Shown: in pieces, positions 36,253 through 45,143 of the stretch
Numbering within the stretch: position 1 is the stretch's first letter
Layout of the letters: every line of letters starts with the position of its first letter
From: Amycolatopsis bartoniae
GTDB taxonomy: Bacteria; Actinomycetota; Actinomycetes; Mycobacteriales; Pseudonocardiaceae
DNA length: 64,000 bases
Assembly: GCF_014191255.1 (NCBI RefSeq)
Contig: NZ_JACHWH010000001.1
Coordinates: 682,001-746,000, forward strand
Direction: 5' to 3'
Notes under the pieces: model-generated
Told to the model about the DNA's origin: nothing
Database searches by the model: none
What the model saw: only the letters and a program-made list of their open reading frames with translations
Position numbers and translations under genes: made by a program

Positions 36253-38145
36253 TCAGGAAAGTGAACCCACCGCGTGGCGGGCTGTGGACATGCCACGGCT
36301 GTTGCTGATCAGTTGCGCGGCGATCTCGTCCACGCAGGCGGTGTAGTCGCGGTCTCTCGGTTCCTCCGCCAGCGATTCCAGCAGCCACACGCGCCACGCG
36401 CCCACGAGACGGGCGAACGTGTCCGTGCCCTCGCCGGTGAAAGTGTAGTGGCCGTCGGCCTCCGTGAGGTGGCCTGTGGTGGTCAGGTGAGCCGCCGTGG
36501 GGTGGAAGATTCCTGCTGGGACGTTGAAATCCGCACTCAGATCCTGGAGGGTCGTCGAACCGCTTTCGGTGCTGTGGCGGTAGATCTGCACCAAGAGCCA
36601 TGCTTGCGCGTAGCTCAGCTGCACGCCCGAACGCGCCAGGATTCCCGGTCCCGGATCGGATTTTTGGCCTCGCCATAGGCTTGCGACGACTCGTTCAAGT
36701 TCCTGGCGAGAATTCCCCGAACCTGGCTCCGAAAAGCCGCTGCTGCGCGCCGCCACGGCTTTTGTGGCGTCGCGGAGTGGGACTTCCTTCAAGAACAGCG
36801 CCACGACGAACGACAACAAACCCACCGGGGCCGCCACCAGGAACATCGTCTGAATCGCGTCTACATAGGACGGCACGCTGGGCACCGCGGGCAGTTGGTT
36901 GCTGAAGATCGTGCCGAACACCGCCACCCCGAACGAGCTCCCGAGCGTGCGAAGGAACGAAACCCCCGACGTCGCCACGCCGAGATCCTCGTAGTCACTC
37001 GTGTTCTGCACCACGATCGTCGGCACCTGCATGCAGCAACCCAGCCCCAGGCCGAGCACCACCATGTACCCAGAAGTCACCCAGAAACCCGTCCCCGCGT
37101 CCAAACGCGACAACAGGTACAACCCCAGCGCCATCACCAGCGAACCCGCCAGCGGGAACACCTTGTACCGCCCCGTCCGGCTGATCACCACGCCACTCGC
37201 CAGCGACGTCAACAGCAGACCGACCACCAGCGGCAGCATCCGCAGCCCCGACTCCGTCGCGCTCGCGCCCTGCACCCGCTGCAGGTACGTCGGCAGATAG
37301 GTGATCCCGCCCAGCATCGCGAAGCCCACCACGAAGCTCAGCACGCTCGCGACCGTGAACACCCGGCTCCGGAACAACCGCATCGGCAGCATCGGCTCCG
37401 CCGCGCGCCGCTCCACCACCACGAACAGCACCAGCAGCACCACCGACGCCACAGCCATGCCGAGGATCGTCGGCGAAGTCCACGCGTACTCGGTGCCGCC
37501 CCAGCTCGTCACCAGTGTCAGACCCGTCGAGGCCAGCGCGATCAGCAGGATCCCCAGGTAGTCGATCCGCGGCCGCCCCTCGGCGCGCACCGACGGCAAC
37601 GCCACCGCCGCCACCAGCACCACCACGACCCCGAGCGGGATGTTCACGTAGAACGCCCAGCGCCAGCTCAGGTGATCCACGAACAGCCCGCCCAGCAACG
37701 GACCCGCCACCGTGGCGACGCCGAACATCGCTCCGATCACGCCCTGGTACTTCCCGCGCTCGCGCAACGGCACCACGTCCGCGATCACGGCCGACGACGT
37801 GACCATCAGCCCGCCACCGCCGAGGCCCTGCACCGCCCGGAACACGATCAGCCACAGCATCGAGTGGGCCCAGCCCGAGAAGAACGAGCCCACCAGGAAC
37901 AGCACCACGCTCACGAGGAACGCCTTCTTGCGGCCGAACAGGTCGCCGAACTTCCCGATCAGCACCGTCATGATCGTCTCGGCGAGCAGGTACGCCGTGA
38001 CGACCCACGACAGGTGGTTCGCGCCGCCGAGATCGGCCACGATCGTCGGCAGTGCCGTCGAGACGATGGTCTGGTCGAGAGCCGCCAGCAGCATCCCGAG
38101 CATGATCGCCGCGACGATGGTGTTCTGCCTCTTCCTGCTGGTCAC
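36253..38145 (-). CDS. DHA2-family MFS efflux pump with C-terminal winged-helix-like domain
   Basis: 630 residues. The first 480 or so are a 14-helix drug-proton antiporter: LDQTIVSTALPTIVADLGG at helix 1, GKFGDLFGRKK in loop 2-3, RAVQGLGGGGLM in helix 4 and the antiporter motif GPLLGGLFVDHLSWRWAFYVNIPLG. The last 140 residues are soluble and read like a MarR-type winged helix: SYAQAWLLVQIYRHS, LQDLSADFNVPAGIFHPTAAHLTTTGHLTEADGHYTFTGEG. Such a tail could be a regulatory or gating domain. No regulator gene is adjacent. Divergent from the polyprenyl synthase gene. Confidence 0.9.
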   Translation of the reverse strand: MTSRKRQNTIVAAIMLGMLLAALDQTIVSTALPTIVADLGGANHLSWVVTAYLLAETIMTVLIGKFGDLFGRKKAFLVSVVLFLVGSFFSGWAHSMLWLIVFRAVQGLGGGGLMVTSSAVIADVVPLRERGKYQGVIGAMFGVATVAGPLLGGLFVDHLSWRWAFYVNIPLGVVVVLVAAVALPSVRAEGRPRIDYLGILLIALASTGLTLVTSWGGTEYAWTSPTILGMAVASVVLLVLFVVVERRAAEPMLPMRLFRSRVFTVASVLSFVVGFAMLGGITYLPTYLQRVQGASATESGLRMLPLVVGLLLTSLASGVVISRTGRYKVFPLAGSLVMALGLYLLSRLDAGTGFWVTSGYMVVLGLGLGCCMQVPTIVVQNTSDYEDLGVATSGVSFLRTLGSSFGVAVFGTIFSNQLPAVPSVPSYVDAIQTMFLVAAPVGLLSFVVALFLKEVPLRDATKAVAARSSGFSEPGSGNSRQELERVVASLWRGQKSDPGPGILARSGVQLSYAQAWLLVQIYRHSTESGSTTLQDLSADFNVPAGIFHPTAAHLTTTGHLTEADGHYTFTGEGTDTFARLVGAWRVWLLESLAEEPRDRDYTACVDEIAAQLISNSRGMSTARHAVGSLS

Positions 38146-38315
38146 GAGCCGAAGGCTAACTTCGGAACGACACCCCGACCGCCCAGCTCACCCGATGGTG
38201 GGGCAGGGTGTTGTCGCGTTCGTCACCACTGCCCTGCCCGAGGAGCCCTCCGTGCCGTGAAGTCTTGCCATTACGCTGGTGAAGACCGTGATGAAGTGCG
38301 AAAGGGCAGGGCAAC

Positions 38316-39335
38316 GTGTCGGTTCAGGGTGGCACCATCGAAGACCTGCGCGCGAGCGTGGGCCTGCGGATCGCCGATGAGCAACTGCTGCGCACGCTCG
38401 CCGGCGGGCTCGCCGACGTCGAGAACCTCCTGCGCGAGACCGCCCGCAGCGAGGTCAAGGCCGTGCACGACGCCGCATCGCACCTGGTGGAGGCCGGGGG
38501 CAAGCGCTTCCGCCCCATGTTCACCCTGCTCGCGGCCGAGTTCGGCGAGGGCAACCACGACGGCGTCGTGACCGCGGCCGCCGCCGTCGAGCTGGTGCAC
38601 CTGGCCACGCTGTACCACGACGACGTCATGGACGAGGCCACCATGCGCCGCGGTGCACAGAGCGTCAACGCGCGCTGGGACAACACCGTCGCGATCCTCA
38701 CCGGGGACTTCCTGTTCGCGCACGCCTCCCGGCTGGTGTCGTACCTGGGCACCGACGCCGCGCGGATCATCGCCGAGACGTTCGGCGAGCTGGTCACCGG
38801 GCAGATGCGCGAGACCGTGGGGCCCGCCGACGGCGAGGACCCCGTCGAGCACTACCTGAGCGTCATCGCGCAGAAGACCGGCTCGCTCATCGCCACGTCC
38901 GGCCGGTTCGGCGGGATGATCTCCGGCGCGAAGCCCGAGTACGTCTCGGCGCTGACGCGGTTCGGCGACATCATCGGCACCGCGTTCCAGATCTCCGACG
39001 ACATCATCGACATCGCGTCCCCATCGGACGAATCGGGCAAGACGCCCGGCACCGACCTCCGTGAGGGCGTGCGCACCCTGCCGATGCTGTACGCGCTGGC
39101 CGATCCGGCGAGCGACCCGCGCCTGCTCGAACTGCTGGCCGGTCCGATCGCCGAGGACGAGCTGGTCGACGAGGCCCTGCGGCTGCTGCGTGTCTCGAGT
39201 GGACTCGACCGGGCCATGGCCACCCTGTCCGACTACGCTCGGCGAGCGAGGGTGGAGTTGTCCGCGTTGCCCGCTTGCCCGGCTCGCGACGCGTGCGAGT
39301 CCGTCGCCGACTACCTGGTCGCGCGGACGCGCTGA
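38316..39335 (+). CDS. Long-chain polyprenyl diphosphate synthase
   Basis: Trans-isoprenyl diphosphate synthase, 339 residues, probably making the C35-C45 side chain of menaquinone. Both Asp-rich motifs are present: DDVMD at 102-106 and DDIID at 228-232, with the GGKRFRPMF region at 61-69. No bulky aromatic lies just before the first motif (HLATLYHDD has Tyr two residues back), so chain length must be set by experiment. By family and place it corresponds to Rv0562 (GrcC1), which neighbours MenJ in M. tuberculosis; here the nuo operon stands between them. Start GTG 38316 with AAAGGG upstream. Confidence 0.9.
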   Translation: MSVQGGTIEDLRASVGLRIADEQLLRTLAGGLADVENLLRETARSEVKAVHDAASHLVEAGGKRFRPMFTLLAAEFGEGNHDGVVTAAAAVELVHLATLYHDDVMDEATMRRGAQSVNARWDNTVAILTGDFLFAHASRLVSYLGTDAARIIAETFGELVTGQMRETVGPADGEDPVEHYLSVIAQKTGSLIATSGRFGGMISGAKPEYVSALTRFGDIIGTAFQISDDIIDIASPSDESGKTPGTDLREGVRTLPMLYALADPASDPRLLELLAGPIAEDELVDEALRLLRVSSGLDRAMATLSDYARRARVELSALPACPARDACESVADYLVARTR

Positions 39336-39336
39336 T

Positions 39337-39370
39337 CCGGCTCCGCCGCGTCATGACTGCGGCGCTCCGG
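39337..39370 (+). terminator. Hairpin after the polyprenyl synthase
   Basis: CCGG-CTC-CGCCGC pairs with GCGGCG-CT-CCGG around GTCATGACT, directly after the stop codon. Confidence 0.5.
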
Positions 39371-39418
39371 TGTCATTGAAAGTGGTACCGGAGCGGTTGG
39401 GAAAGAAAGGACAGCTCG

Positions 39419-40729
39419 ATGTCCCTCTTCGGGCAGGTCTGGCTGTGGAGCGCGGCGGCCTTCGTGCTCGGCGTGCTGTTGACCTGGTTGTTCCTGGTCC
39501 GGCCTGCGCACGGGCGGAACCGGCTGCTCGAACGGCAGCTGCTCGCGGCCCAGACCGCGGCCGCTCCGGAGCGCCAGCCGGCCCGCGCCCGCGACGCCGA
39601 GCCGGACAGCGCCACCCGCACGTTCGACCGCGAGCCGGTGCTGCCGACCCGGACCTTCGAGCCGGAACCGGAGCCCGAGCCCGCGCCGGAGCCCGCGTGG
39701 CACGAGCGCGACAGCTTCGGTGGCCGGGTGCCCGCGCCGGACGAGTCGGACGCGGAGAAGACGTCCATCTTCACGTCGTATCAGCAGTCGGAGCGCGGCT
39801 CGCTCTTCGAGGGGGAGGCGCAGCCGAGCCTGTCCGACCGCTTGGAGGGTGAGGTCGAACCGGAGCGGGGGTCGCTCTTCGAGGCCGAGTCCTACGACAG
39901 CGGGTCCGGATCGCTGTTCGCCGACGGCGAGCGCGGCGAGCCGTACCAGGACGCGTCCCACGGCGCGGTGTACGGCGACGTCGAGCACGAGTACGAGCAC
40001 GGCGCGACCTACGGGGACGCCGAGCACCAGAGCGCGTACAGCAGCGACATCGAGCACGAGAACGCGTACGAGAGCGAGCACGGGGGAGTCGTGTACGGCG
40101 AAACCGAGCACGAGGACGAGGGCCACGCCGCGTACGGGAGCGAGTCCGAGCACGGATCCCTGTTCGAGTCCGAGCCGCAGCAGTACGAGCCGGAGCAGAG
40201 CTACGGATCCCACGCCGCCGTCGAGGAGCCGCCCGCCTACGCGTTCGGCGCCGACACCGCGACACCGGACGACGACGAGACGCCCGCCGAGGCCACCGCT
40301 GTCCTGCCCCGGCGCCAGCCCCGCTCGACCCCGCCCAGCAGTTTCGAGCCGCCGCGGCCGTCGATGCGGTCCGTGGAGCGCCGCGAGCCCGTGGCGGACG
40401 AGGGCGGCCGCAGCGGTTCGCTGTTCGAGCCCGTCGTGCGGCCCAACACCGGCGGCGCGCACTCCGCGCCCGAGCCGGAACCCGCCGCGCCGCCGCCCGC
40501 GCGCACGCACGTCGGCGACAGCGCCGTCCCGCCGGGGCCGTTCGGCCCGGGCTCGGCGATGCCGCGGCCCGGCGGCGGCCGTCCGTCGGACGAGTTCACC
40601 GTCAAGGCGAGTGTGACGGCCCTGCGCTACTGCACGGAGGACTCGCCGCAGTTCGGCCGCATGGTGGCCGAGGTGTGGTTCCGCTCCGTCGCCGACGCCG
40701 AGCGCGTGGGGTTCCGGCCGCTGCACTGA
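39419..40729 (+). CDS. Membrane-anchored disordered repeat protein
   Basis: 436 residues. One N-terminal transmembrane helix (QVWLWSAAAFVLGVLLTWLFLV) is followed by about 360 residues of acidic, disordered sequence. The motif GSLF recurs five times (GSLFEGE, GSLFEAE, GSLFADGE, GSLFESE, GSLFEPV), and a Tyr-Gly-Asp/Glu-His repeat (VYGDVEHEYEHG, TYGDAEHQS) fills the middle. The last 45 residues fold-like: EFTVKASVTALRYCTEDSPQFGRMVAEVWFRSVADAERVGFRPLH, resembling small domains at the ends of other actinobacterial proteins that read TVKGN...AEVWF...DAE.AGF. Ribosome-binding site AAAGGA. Function unknown; a scaffold at the membrane is possible. Confidence 0.75.
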   Translation: MSLFGQVWLWSAAAFVLGVLLTWLFLVRPAHGRNRLLERQLLAAQTAAAPERQPARARDAEPDSATRTFDREPVLPTRTFEPEPEPEPAPEPAWHERDSFGGRVPAPDESDAEKTSIFTSYQQSERGSLFEGEAQPSLSDRLEGEVEPERGSLFEAESYDSGSGSLFADGERGEPYQDASHGAVYGDVEHEYEHGATYGDAEHQSAYSSDIEHENAYESEHGGVVYGETEHEDEGHAAYGSESEHGSLFESEPQQYEPEQSYGSHAAVEEPPAYAFGADTATPDDDETPAEATAVLPRRQPRSTPPSSFEPPRPSMRSVERREPVADEGGRSGSLFEPVVRPNTGGAHSAPEPEPAAPPPARTHVGDSAVPPGPFGPGSAMPRPGGGRPSDEFTVKASVTALRYCTEDSPQFGRMVAEVWFRSVADAERVGFRPLH

Positions 40730-40747
40730 GCGGCGGCCGGAACGACC

Positions 40748-41815
40748 TCAGGCGACGACCGTCCAGGTGTCCTTGCCGGTGAGCAGGGATTGCAGGTTGG
40801 GCGCCTTCGCTTCGCGGGCCTGCGCGACCTGGGCGCGGGCCTGGTCGTCGTAGGTGGGGCGTTCGATGTCGCGGAAGATGCCCACCGGGGTGTGGTTGAG
40901 GTTCTGGTCGCCGAGGCGGGACAGGGCGAACGCGTAGGCCGTGCTCTCGATCGACGGGTCGTGGACGACGAGGTTGTCCTCGCCGATCTCGGAGACCTTG
41001 CCGATCTCGAAGCCGCCCCAGCCGGTGGTGGTGACGCCGTACTCGCCTTCGGGGCCGAAGCGGATCGGCTCGCCCGCGCGTAGCGGGATGAGCCGGCGGG
41101 AGGCCTCGTCGGTGTCCTTGAGCACGTCGAACGCGCCGTCGTTGAAGATCGGGCAGTTCTGGTAGATCTCCACGAGCGCGGAACCGCGGTGGCGCGCCGC
41201 GGCGGTGAGGACTTCGGTGAGGCCCTTCTTGTCCGAGTCCAGCGCGCGCCCGACGAACGTGGCCTCCGCGCCGAGCGCGAGCGACACCGGGTTGAACGGC
41301 GTGTCCACCGACCCCATCGGCGTGGACTTGGTGACCATGCCCTGGCCCGAGGTCGGGGAGTACTGGCCCTTGGTGAGCCCGTAGATCCGGTTGTTGAACA
41401 GCAGGATCTTCAGGTTCACGTTGCGGCGCAGCGCGTGGATCAGGTGGTTGCCGCCGATGGACAGCGCGTCGCCGTCACCGGTGACCACCCACACCGACAG
41501 GTCCGGGCGGGTGGTGGCCAGGCCGGTGGCGATCGCCGGCGCGCGGCCGTGGATCGAGTGCATCCCGTAGGTGTTGAGGTAGTACGGGAACCGCGACGAG
41601 CAGCCGATGCCCGAGACGAACACGATGTTCTCGCGCTTGAGCCCGAGTGTGGGCAGGAACGACTGCACCGTGTTGAGCACGACGTAGTCGCCGCACCCGG
41701 GGCACCAGCGCACCTCCTGGTCGGACTTGTAGTCCTTGGCCTTCTGCGGCTCGTCGGTGTGCGGAACCAAGTCCAGCCCACCCACGGCAGGAAGACCCAG
41801 GTCGGTCGCGGTCAT
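40748..41815 (-). CDS. korB: 2-oxoacid:ferredoxin oxidoreductase beta subunit KorB
   Basis: Thiamine-diphosphate subunit of 2-oxoglutarate:ferredoxin oxidoreductase, 355 residues. It shows VRWCPGCGDYVVLN, GIGCSSRFPYYL, the TPP motif VVTGDGDALSIGGNH followed by LLFNNRIYGLTKGQYSPTS, and conserved Cys for the 4Fe-4S cluster (C-x2-C in CPGC plus ENCP-type QNCPIFND). It works with KorA encoded just upstream (ATGA overlap) to convert 2-oxoglutarate to succinyl-CoA with reduction of ferredoxin, bypassing the NAD-linked dehydrogenase. Confidence 0.95.
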   Translation of the reverse strand: MTATDLGLPAVGGLDLVPHTDEPQKAKDYKSDQEVRWCPGCGDYVVLNTVQSFLPTLGLKRENIVFVSGIGCSSRFPYYLNTYGMHSIHGRAPAIATGLATTRPDLSVWVVTGDGDALSIGGNHLIHALRRNVNLKILLFNNRIYGLTKGQYSPTSGQGMVTKSTPMGSVDTPFNPVSLALGAEATFVGRALDSDKKGLTEVLTAAARHRGSALVEIYQNCPIFNDGAFDVLKDTDEASRRLIPLRAGEPIRFGPEGEYGVTTTGWGGFEIGKVSEIGEDNLVVHDPSIESTAYAFALSRLGDQNLNHTPVGIFRDIERPTYDDQARAQVAQAREAKAPNLQSLLTGKDTWTVVA

Positions 41816-43716
41816 GCGGGCACAACCCCTTCGATGATGTTGGTGAAGACGTGCTGGAGCTCTTCGGCCTTGAACGGCAGGCCGGCGACCTTGGTGTAGG
41901 ACTCGACGTCGACCAGGTACTTCGCGCGCAGCAGCAACGCGAGCTGGCCGAGGTTCATCTCCGGCACCACGACCCGGTCGTAGCTCCCCAGGATGGCGCC
42001 GAGGTTGGACGGGAACGGGTTGAGGTGGCGCAGGTGCGCCTGCGCGATCGGCAAACCGGCCTTGCGCACGCGGCGACACGCCGCGCCGATCGGGCCGAAC
42101 GTCGAACCCCAGCCCAGCGCGAGCACCCGGGCCTTGCCGCCCGAGGGGTCATCGACCACCAGGTCCGGCACGGCGACGCCGTCGACCTTGCGCTGGCGAA
42201 GACGGACCATGTGGTCGTGGTTGTCCGGGTCGTAGGAGATGTTGCCCTTGCCGTCGGCCTTCTCCAGCCCGCCGATGCGGTGCTGCAAACCCGGGGTGCC
42301 GGGCACCGCCCACTCGCGGGCCAGCGTCTCGGGATCGCGCACATAGGGCCAGAACTCACCGGAACCGTCGCTGGCGTTCGGCTCGGTGGCGAACCGCACG
42401 CGCAGGTCAGGCAGCGTCGAGACGTCCGGGATCAGCCAAGGCTCGGAACCGTTGGCGTTCGCGCCGTCGGACAAGATCATCACCGGCGTCCGGTACTTCA
42501 GTGCGATCGAGACCGCCTCCAGCGCCGCGTCGAAGCAGTCCGCGGGCGAGCGCGGGGCCACGATCGGCACCGGGCACTCGCCGTTGCGGCCGAACATCGC
42601 CTGCAACAGGTCGGCCTGCTCGGTCTTGGTGGGCAGACCCGTCGACGGGCCGCCGCGCTGCACGTCGATGACCACCAGCGGCAGCTCCAGCATCACCCCG
42701 AGCCCGATCGCCTCCGACTTGAGCGCGACACCGGGACCCGAGGTGGACGTGACACCCAACGCGCCACCGTAGGACGCGCCCAGCGCCGCACCGATACCGG
42801 CGATCTCGTCCTCGGCCTGGAACGTGAGAATGCCGAAGTTCTTGTGCTTCGACAGCTCGTGCAGGATGTCCGACGCCGGGGTGATCGGATACGTGCCCAA
42901 CAGCACCTGCAACCCCGACTGCTGCCCGGCCGCGACAATGCCGTACGCGAGCGCGGTGTTGCCGGTGATCTGCCGGTACGTGCCCGTCGCGAGCTTCGCG
43001 GGCGCCACCTCGAAGGTGGTCACGAACGACTCGGTGGTCTCGCCGTAGTTCCAGCCCGCACGGAACGCGAGGATGTTCGCCTCCGCGATGTCCGGCTTCT
43101 TCGCGAACTTCTCCCGCAGGAACGCCTCGGTGCCCTCGGTCGGCCGGTGATACATCCACGACAGCAGGCCGAGCGCGAACATGTTCTTACACCGCTCGGC
43201 GTCCTTCTTGCCCAGCCCCGTGTCCGCCAGCGCGCCCTGGGTCAGGGTGGACATCGCGACCTCGTGCACCTGGAAGGCCGACAACGAGTCGTCCTCCAGC
43301 GGGTTCGCGTCGTAACCGACCTTCGTCAGGTTGCGCTTGGTGAACTCGTCAGTGTTGACGATCAACGTGCCCGACGGCGGCAGGTCCGCCAGGTTCGCCT
43401 TGAGCGCCGCGGGGTTCATCGCCACCAGCACGTCCGGCCGGTCGCCGGGGGTGAGGATGTCGTAGTCGGCGAAGTGCACCTGGAACGACGAGACACCGGG
43501 GATCGTGCCCTGGGGAGCGCGGATCTCCGCGGGGTAGTTCGGCAGCGTCGCCAGGTCGTTGCCGAACGCCGCCGCCTCCGAGGTGAACCTGTCGCCGGTC
43601 AACTGCATGCCGTCGCCGGAGTCACCGGCGAAACGGATGACGACCCGGTCGAGCTTCGAGACTTCGGTGGTCCGGGTGGCCGACAACGCGCCGTTGCCCT
43701 GGGCACTCGTGCTCAT
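41812..43716 (-). CDS. korA: 2-oxoacid:acceptor oxidoreductase alpha subunit KorA
   Basis: 634 residues, a fusion of the gamma and alpha domains as in mycobacterial KorA. The N-terminal gamma domain includes VVIRFAGDSGDGMQLTGDRF and PAEIRAPQGTIPGVSSFQVHF. The alpha domain has ITPASDILHELSKH and TSTSGPGVALKSEAIGLGVMLELPLVVIDVQRGGPSTGLPTK. The start ATG at 43716 follows a GGGAGAGAGGGA stretch. First gene of the korAB operon; a promoter probably lies in the less GC-rich patch around 43790. Confidence 0.95.
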   Translation of the reverse strand: MSTSAQGNGALSATRTTEVSKLDRVVIRFAGDSGDGMQLTGDRFTSEAAAFGNDLATLPNYPAEIRAPQGTIPGVSSFQVHFADYDILTPGDRPDVLVAMNPAALKANLADLPPSGTLIVNTDEFTKRNLTKVGYDANPLEDDSLSAFQVHEVAMSTLTQGALADTGLGKKDAERCKNMFALGLLSWMYHRPTEGTEAFLREKFAKKPDIAEANILAFRAGWNYGETTESFVTTFEVAPAKLATGTYRQITGNTALAYGIVAAGQQSGLQVLLGTYPITPASDILHELSKHKNFGILTFQAEDEIAGIGAALGASYGGALGVTSTSGPGVALKSEAIGLGVMLELPLVVIDVQRGGPSTGLPTKTEQADLLQAMFGRNGECPVPIVAPRSPADCFDAALEAVSIALKYRTPVMILSDGANANGSEPWLIPDVSTLPDLRVRFATEPNASDGSGEFWPYVRDPETLAREWAVPGTPGLQHRIGGLEKADGKGNISYDPDNHDHMVRLRQRKVDGVAVPDLVVDDPSGGKARVLALGWGSTFGPIGAACRRVRKAGLPIAQAHLRHLNPFPSNLGAILGSYDRVVVPEMNLGQLALLLRAKYLVDVESYTKVAGLPFKAEELQHVFTNIIEGVVPA

Positions 43717-43857
43717 AGGTCAGGGAATCCCTCTCTCCCGGCTGCCGTCGTCGGTGACCGGTGCCGGACGCACTTCTGGCCGATACCTCTACCTTACTTT
43801 GCCTATTGGCGACCGTCCGCAGATGTGACTCGCCGCACTGTTACTCGGCGGTAGTAA

Positions 43858-44622
43858 TCACTTTCCGCTCTTGATCGACTCGCGGACGACGGCTAGTCGC
43901 CTCGCGAATTCGGGGGATCCGAGCGACGCGATCTGCGGCCCCAGCTCGATCTCCACGGCGTCGGCGTGCTCGGCAACGGTCGAGGTCAGACGCATGGAGC
44001 GCTTCGTCGCGACCACCACTTCGCGTGGCGCGGCGGCCGCCGGCGCGGCCAGTTCGAGTGCCGCGGCCAGTAACTCTTCGTGAGTACCATCGACTGTCCA
44101 ACTGCTGAGACCGGCGGATTCCGCCTCCGCCGCGTCCAGGGACTGCCCGAACAACGTCATCGCCCTGGCCCGCTGGACGCCGACCGCGCGCTGCAACATC
44201 CAGGTGAACCCGCCGCCCGGATGGAGGCCGAGTTCGAGGAAGCGCGGGATGAACTTCGCACGCGGCCCCGCGATCCGGACGTCGGCGGCGAGCGCGAGGT
44301 TCAGCCCGGCTCCGACGGCGGCGCCACCCACCGCGGCGATCGTCGGCAGGGAGCAGCGGGCGACGGCGAGGAAGCCCGCGTACACCGCGCGCAGGCCCTC
44401 TTCCTTCGCCTCGCCGAGCGCCGTCAGGTCCGCGCCCGCGCAGAACGCCGGTGGCGTGCCCGTGACGACCACCGCGTGCACGTTCTCGTCCCGCTCCGCG
44501 TCCTCGACCGCCCGCGCGAGGTCGGCCGAGAGCGCCAGCGTCAGTGAGTTGCGCCGGTCGGGGGCGTCGACGGTCAGCACCGCGACCTTGCCCACCCGTT
44601 CGGCGAGGATCCGTTCGGTCAT
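43858..44622 (-). CDS. Enoyl-CoA hydratase/isomerase family protein
   Basis: Crotonase-fold protein of 254 residues. Oxyanion-hole segments are [10 protein letters not shown] and [19 protein letters not shown]. The region [21 protein letters not shown] contains G-G in place of the paired catalytic Glu residues of classical hydratases (usually E-x-x-x-G-x-x-P-G-x-G-G), so the reaction may not be hydration. The specific substrate is unknown. It starts 7 bp after the end of the upstream Lrp gene, so the two are probably cotranscribed. Confidence 0.85.
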   Translation of the reverse strand: MTERILAERVGKVAVLTVDAPDRRNSLTLALSADLARAVEDAERDENVHAVVVTGTPPAFCAGADLTALGEAKEEGLRAVYAGFLAVARCSLPTIAAVGGAAVGAGLNLALAADVRIAGPRAKFIPRFLELGLHPGGGFTWMLQRAVGVQRARAMTLFGQSLDAAEAESAGLSSWTVDGTHEELLAAALELAAPAAAAPREVVVATKRSMRLTSTVAEHADAVEIELGPQIASLGSPEFARRLAVVRESIKSGK

Positions 44623-44629
44623 GCCCCCA

Positions 44630-45070
44630 TCATGGCGTGGGCGGGCGCTCCAGCAGTCTCGACAGCACCACCGTCGACACCGTGCGGTCGATGATCTCCA
44701 GGCCACGCAGGCGTTCCAGCGCCGTCTCCAGCTGGTGGATGTCGGCCGCCCGCAGGTGCACGATCGCGTCGGCCGCGCCGGTGACCGTGTACGCGGCGAC
44801 CACCTCGGGCAGTGGCTCCAGGCGCGCGCGGATGCGGGCGGGCGGCACGTTGCCGCGACAGTGCACCTCGACGAACGCCTCCGTCCCCCAGCCGAGTGCC
44901 TCGGGATCGACCACCGCGGTGAAACCCCGCAGGACGCCGGTCTCGAGCAGGCGGTCCACGCGGCGTTTGACCGCCGGGGCGGACAGGCCGACGACCTTGC
45001 CGATCTCCGCGTAGCTCGACCGCGCGTTGCTCACCAGGCACGAAACGATTCGCTGATCCAACGGGTTCAC
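44630..45070 (-). CDS. Lrp/AsnC family transcriptional regulator
   Basis: 146 residues from GTG 45070; a TTG at 45076 is an alternative start. The N-terminal winged-helix part has [44 protein letters not shown]; the C-terminal ligand-binding RAM domain has [16 protein letters not shown] and [13 protein letters not shown]. Divergent from dimethylargininase with only 73 bp between, and a near-perfect dyad there overlaps the target promoter. The M. tuberculosis pair Rv2324 (Lrp-type)/Rv2323c is arranged alike, so this regulator probably controls arginine/methylarginine breakdown. Confidence 0.9.
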   Translation of the reverse strand: MNPLDQRIVSCLVSNARSSYAEIGKVVGLSAPAVKRRVDRLLETGVLRGFTAVVDPEALGWGTEAFVEVHCRGNVPPARIRARLEPLPEVVAAYTVTGAADAIVHLRAADIHQLETALERLRGLEIIDRTVSTVVLSRLLERPPTP

Positions 45071-45109
45071 ACGCAATGTTTAGCAGGTACAGGCGCAAAA
45101 GGGACCCAT

Positions 45110-45131
45110 TGATCACCATCTGAGGTGGTCA
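45110..45131. promoter_or_regulatory. Candidate Lrp-type operator
   Basis: TGATCACC-ATCTGA-GGTGGTCA has 8-bp arms with one mismatch. It directly abuts the -10 element of the dimethylargininase gene, so a bound regulator would interfere with or recruit polymerase. Confidence 0.6.
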
Positions 45132-45137
45132 TACGGT
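45132..45137 (+). promoter_or_regulatory. -10 element TACGGT for dimethylargininase
   Basis: TACGGT lies 6 nt before ATG 45144 with no Shine-Dalgarno between, consistent with a leaderless transcript. Confidence 0.45.
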
Positions 45138-45143
45138 TAAGAC

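Noticed and set aside
35867..36676. Minus-strand Pro/His/Arg-rich ORF across the G-skewed region and the end of the MFS gene
   Set aside because: Composition simply mirrors the C-rich complement and it overlaps a well-supported gene in another frame.
43770..43800. TAAGGTAGAGGTA-like sequence before korA resembling a DtxR/IdeR iron box
   Set aside because: It lacks the palindromic second half of the iron-box consensus and looks more like a less GC-rich promoter patch.
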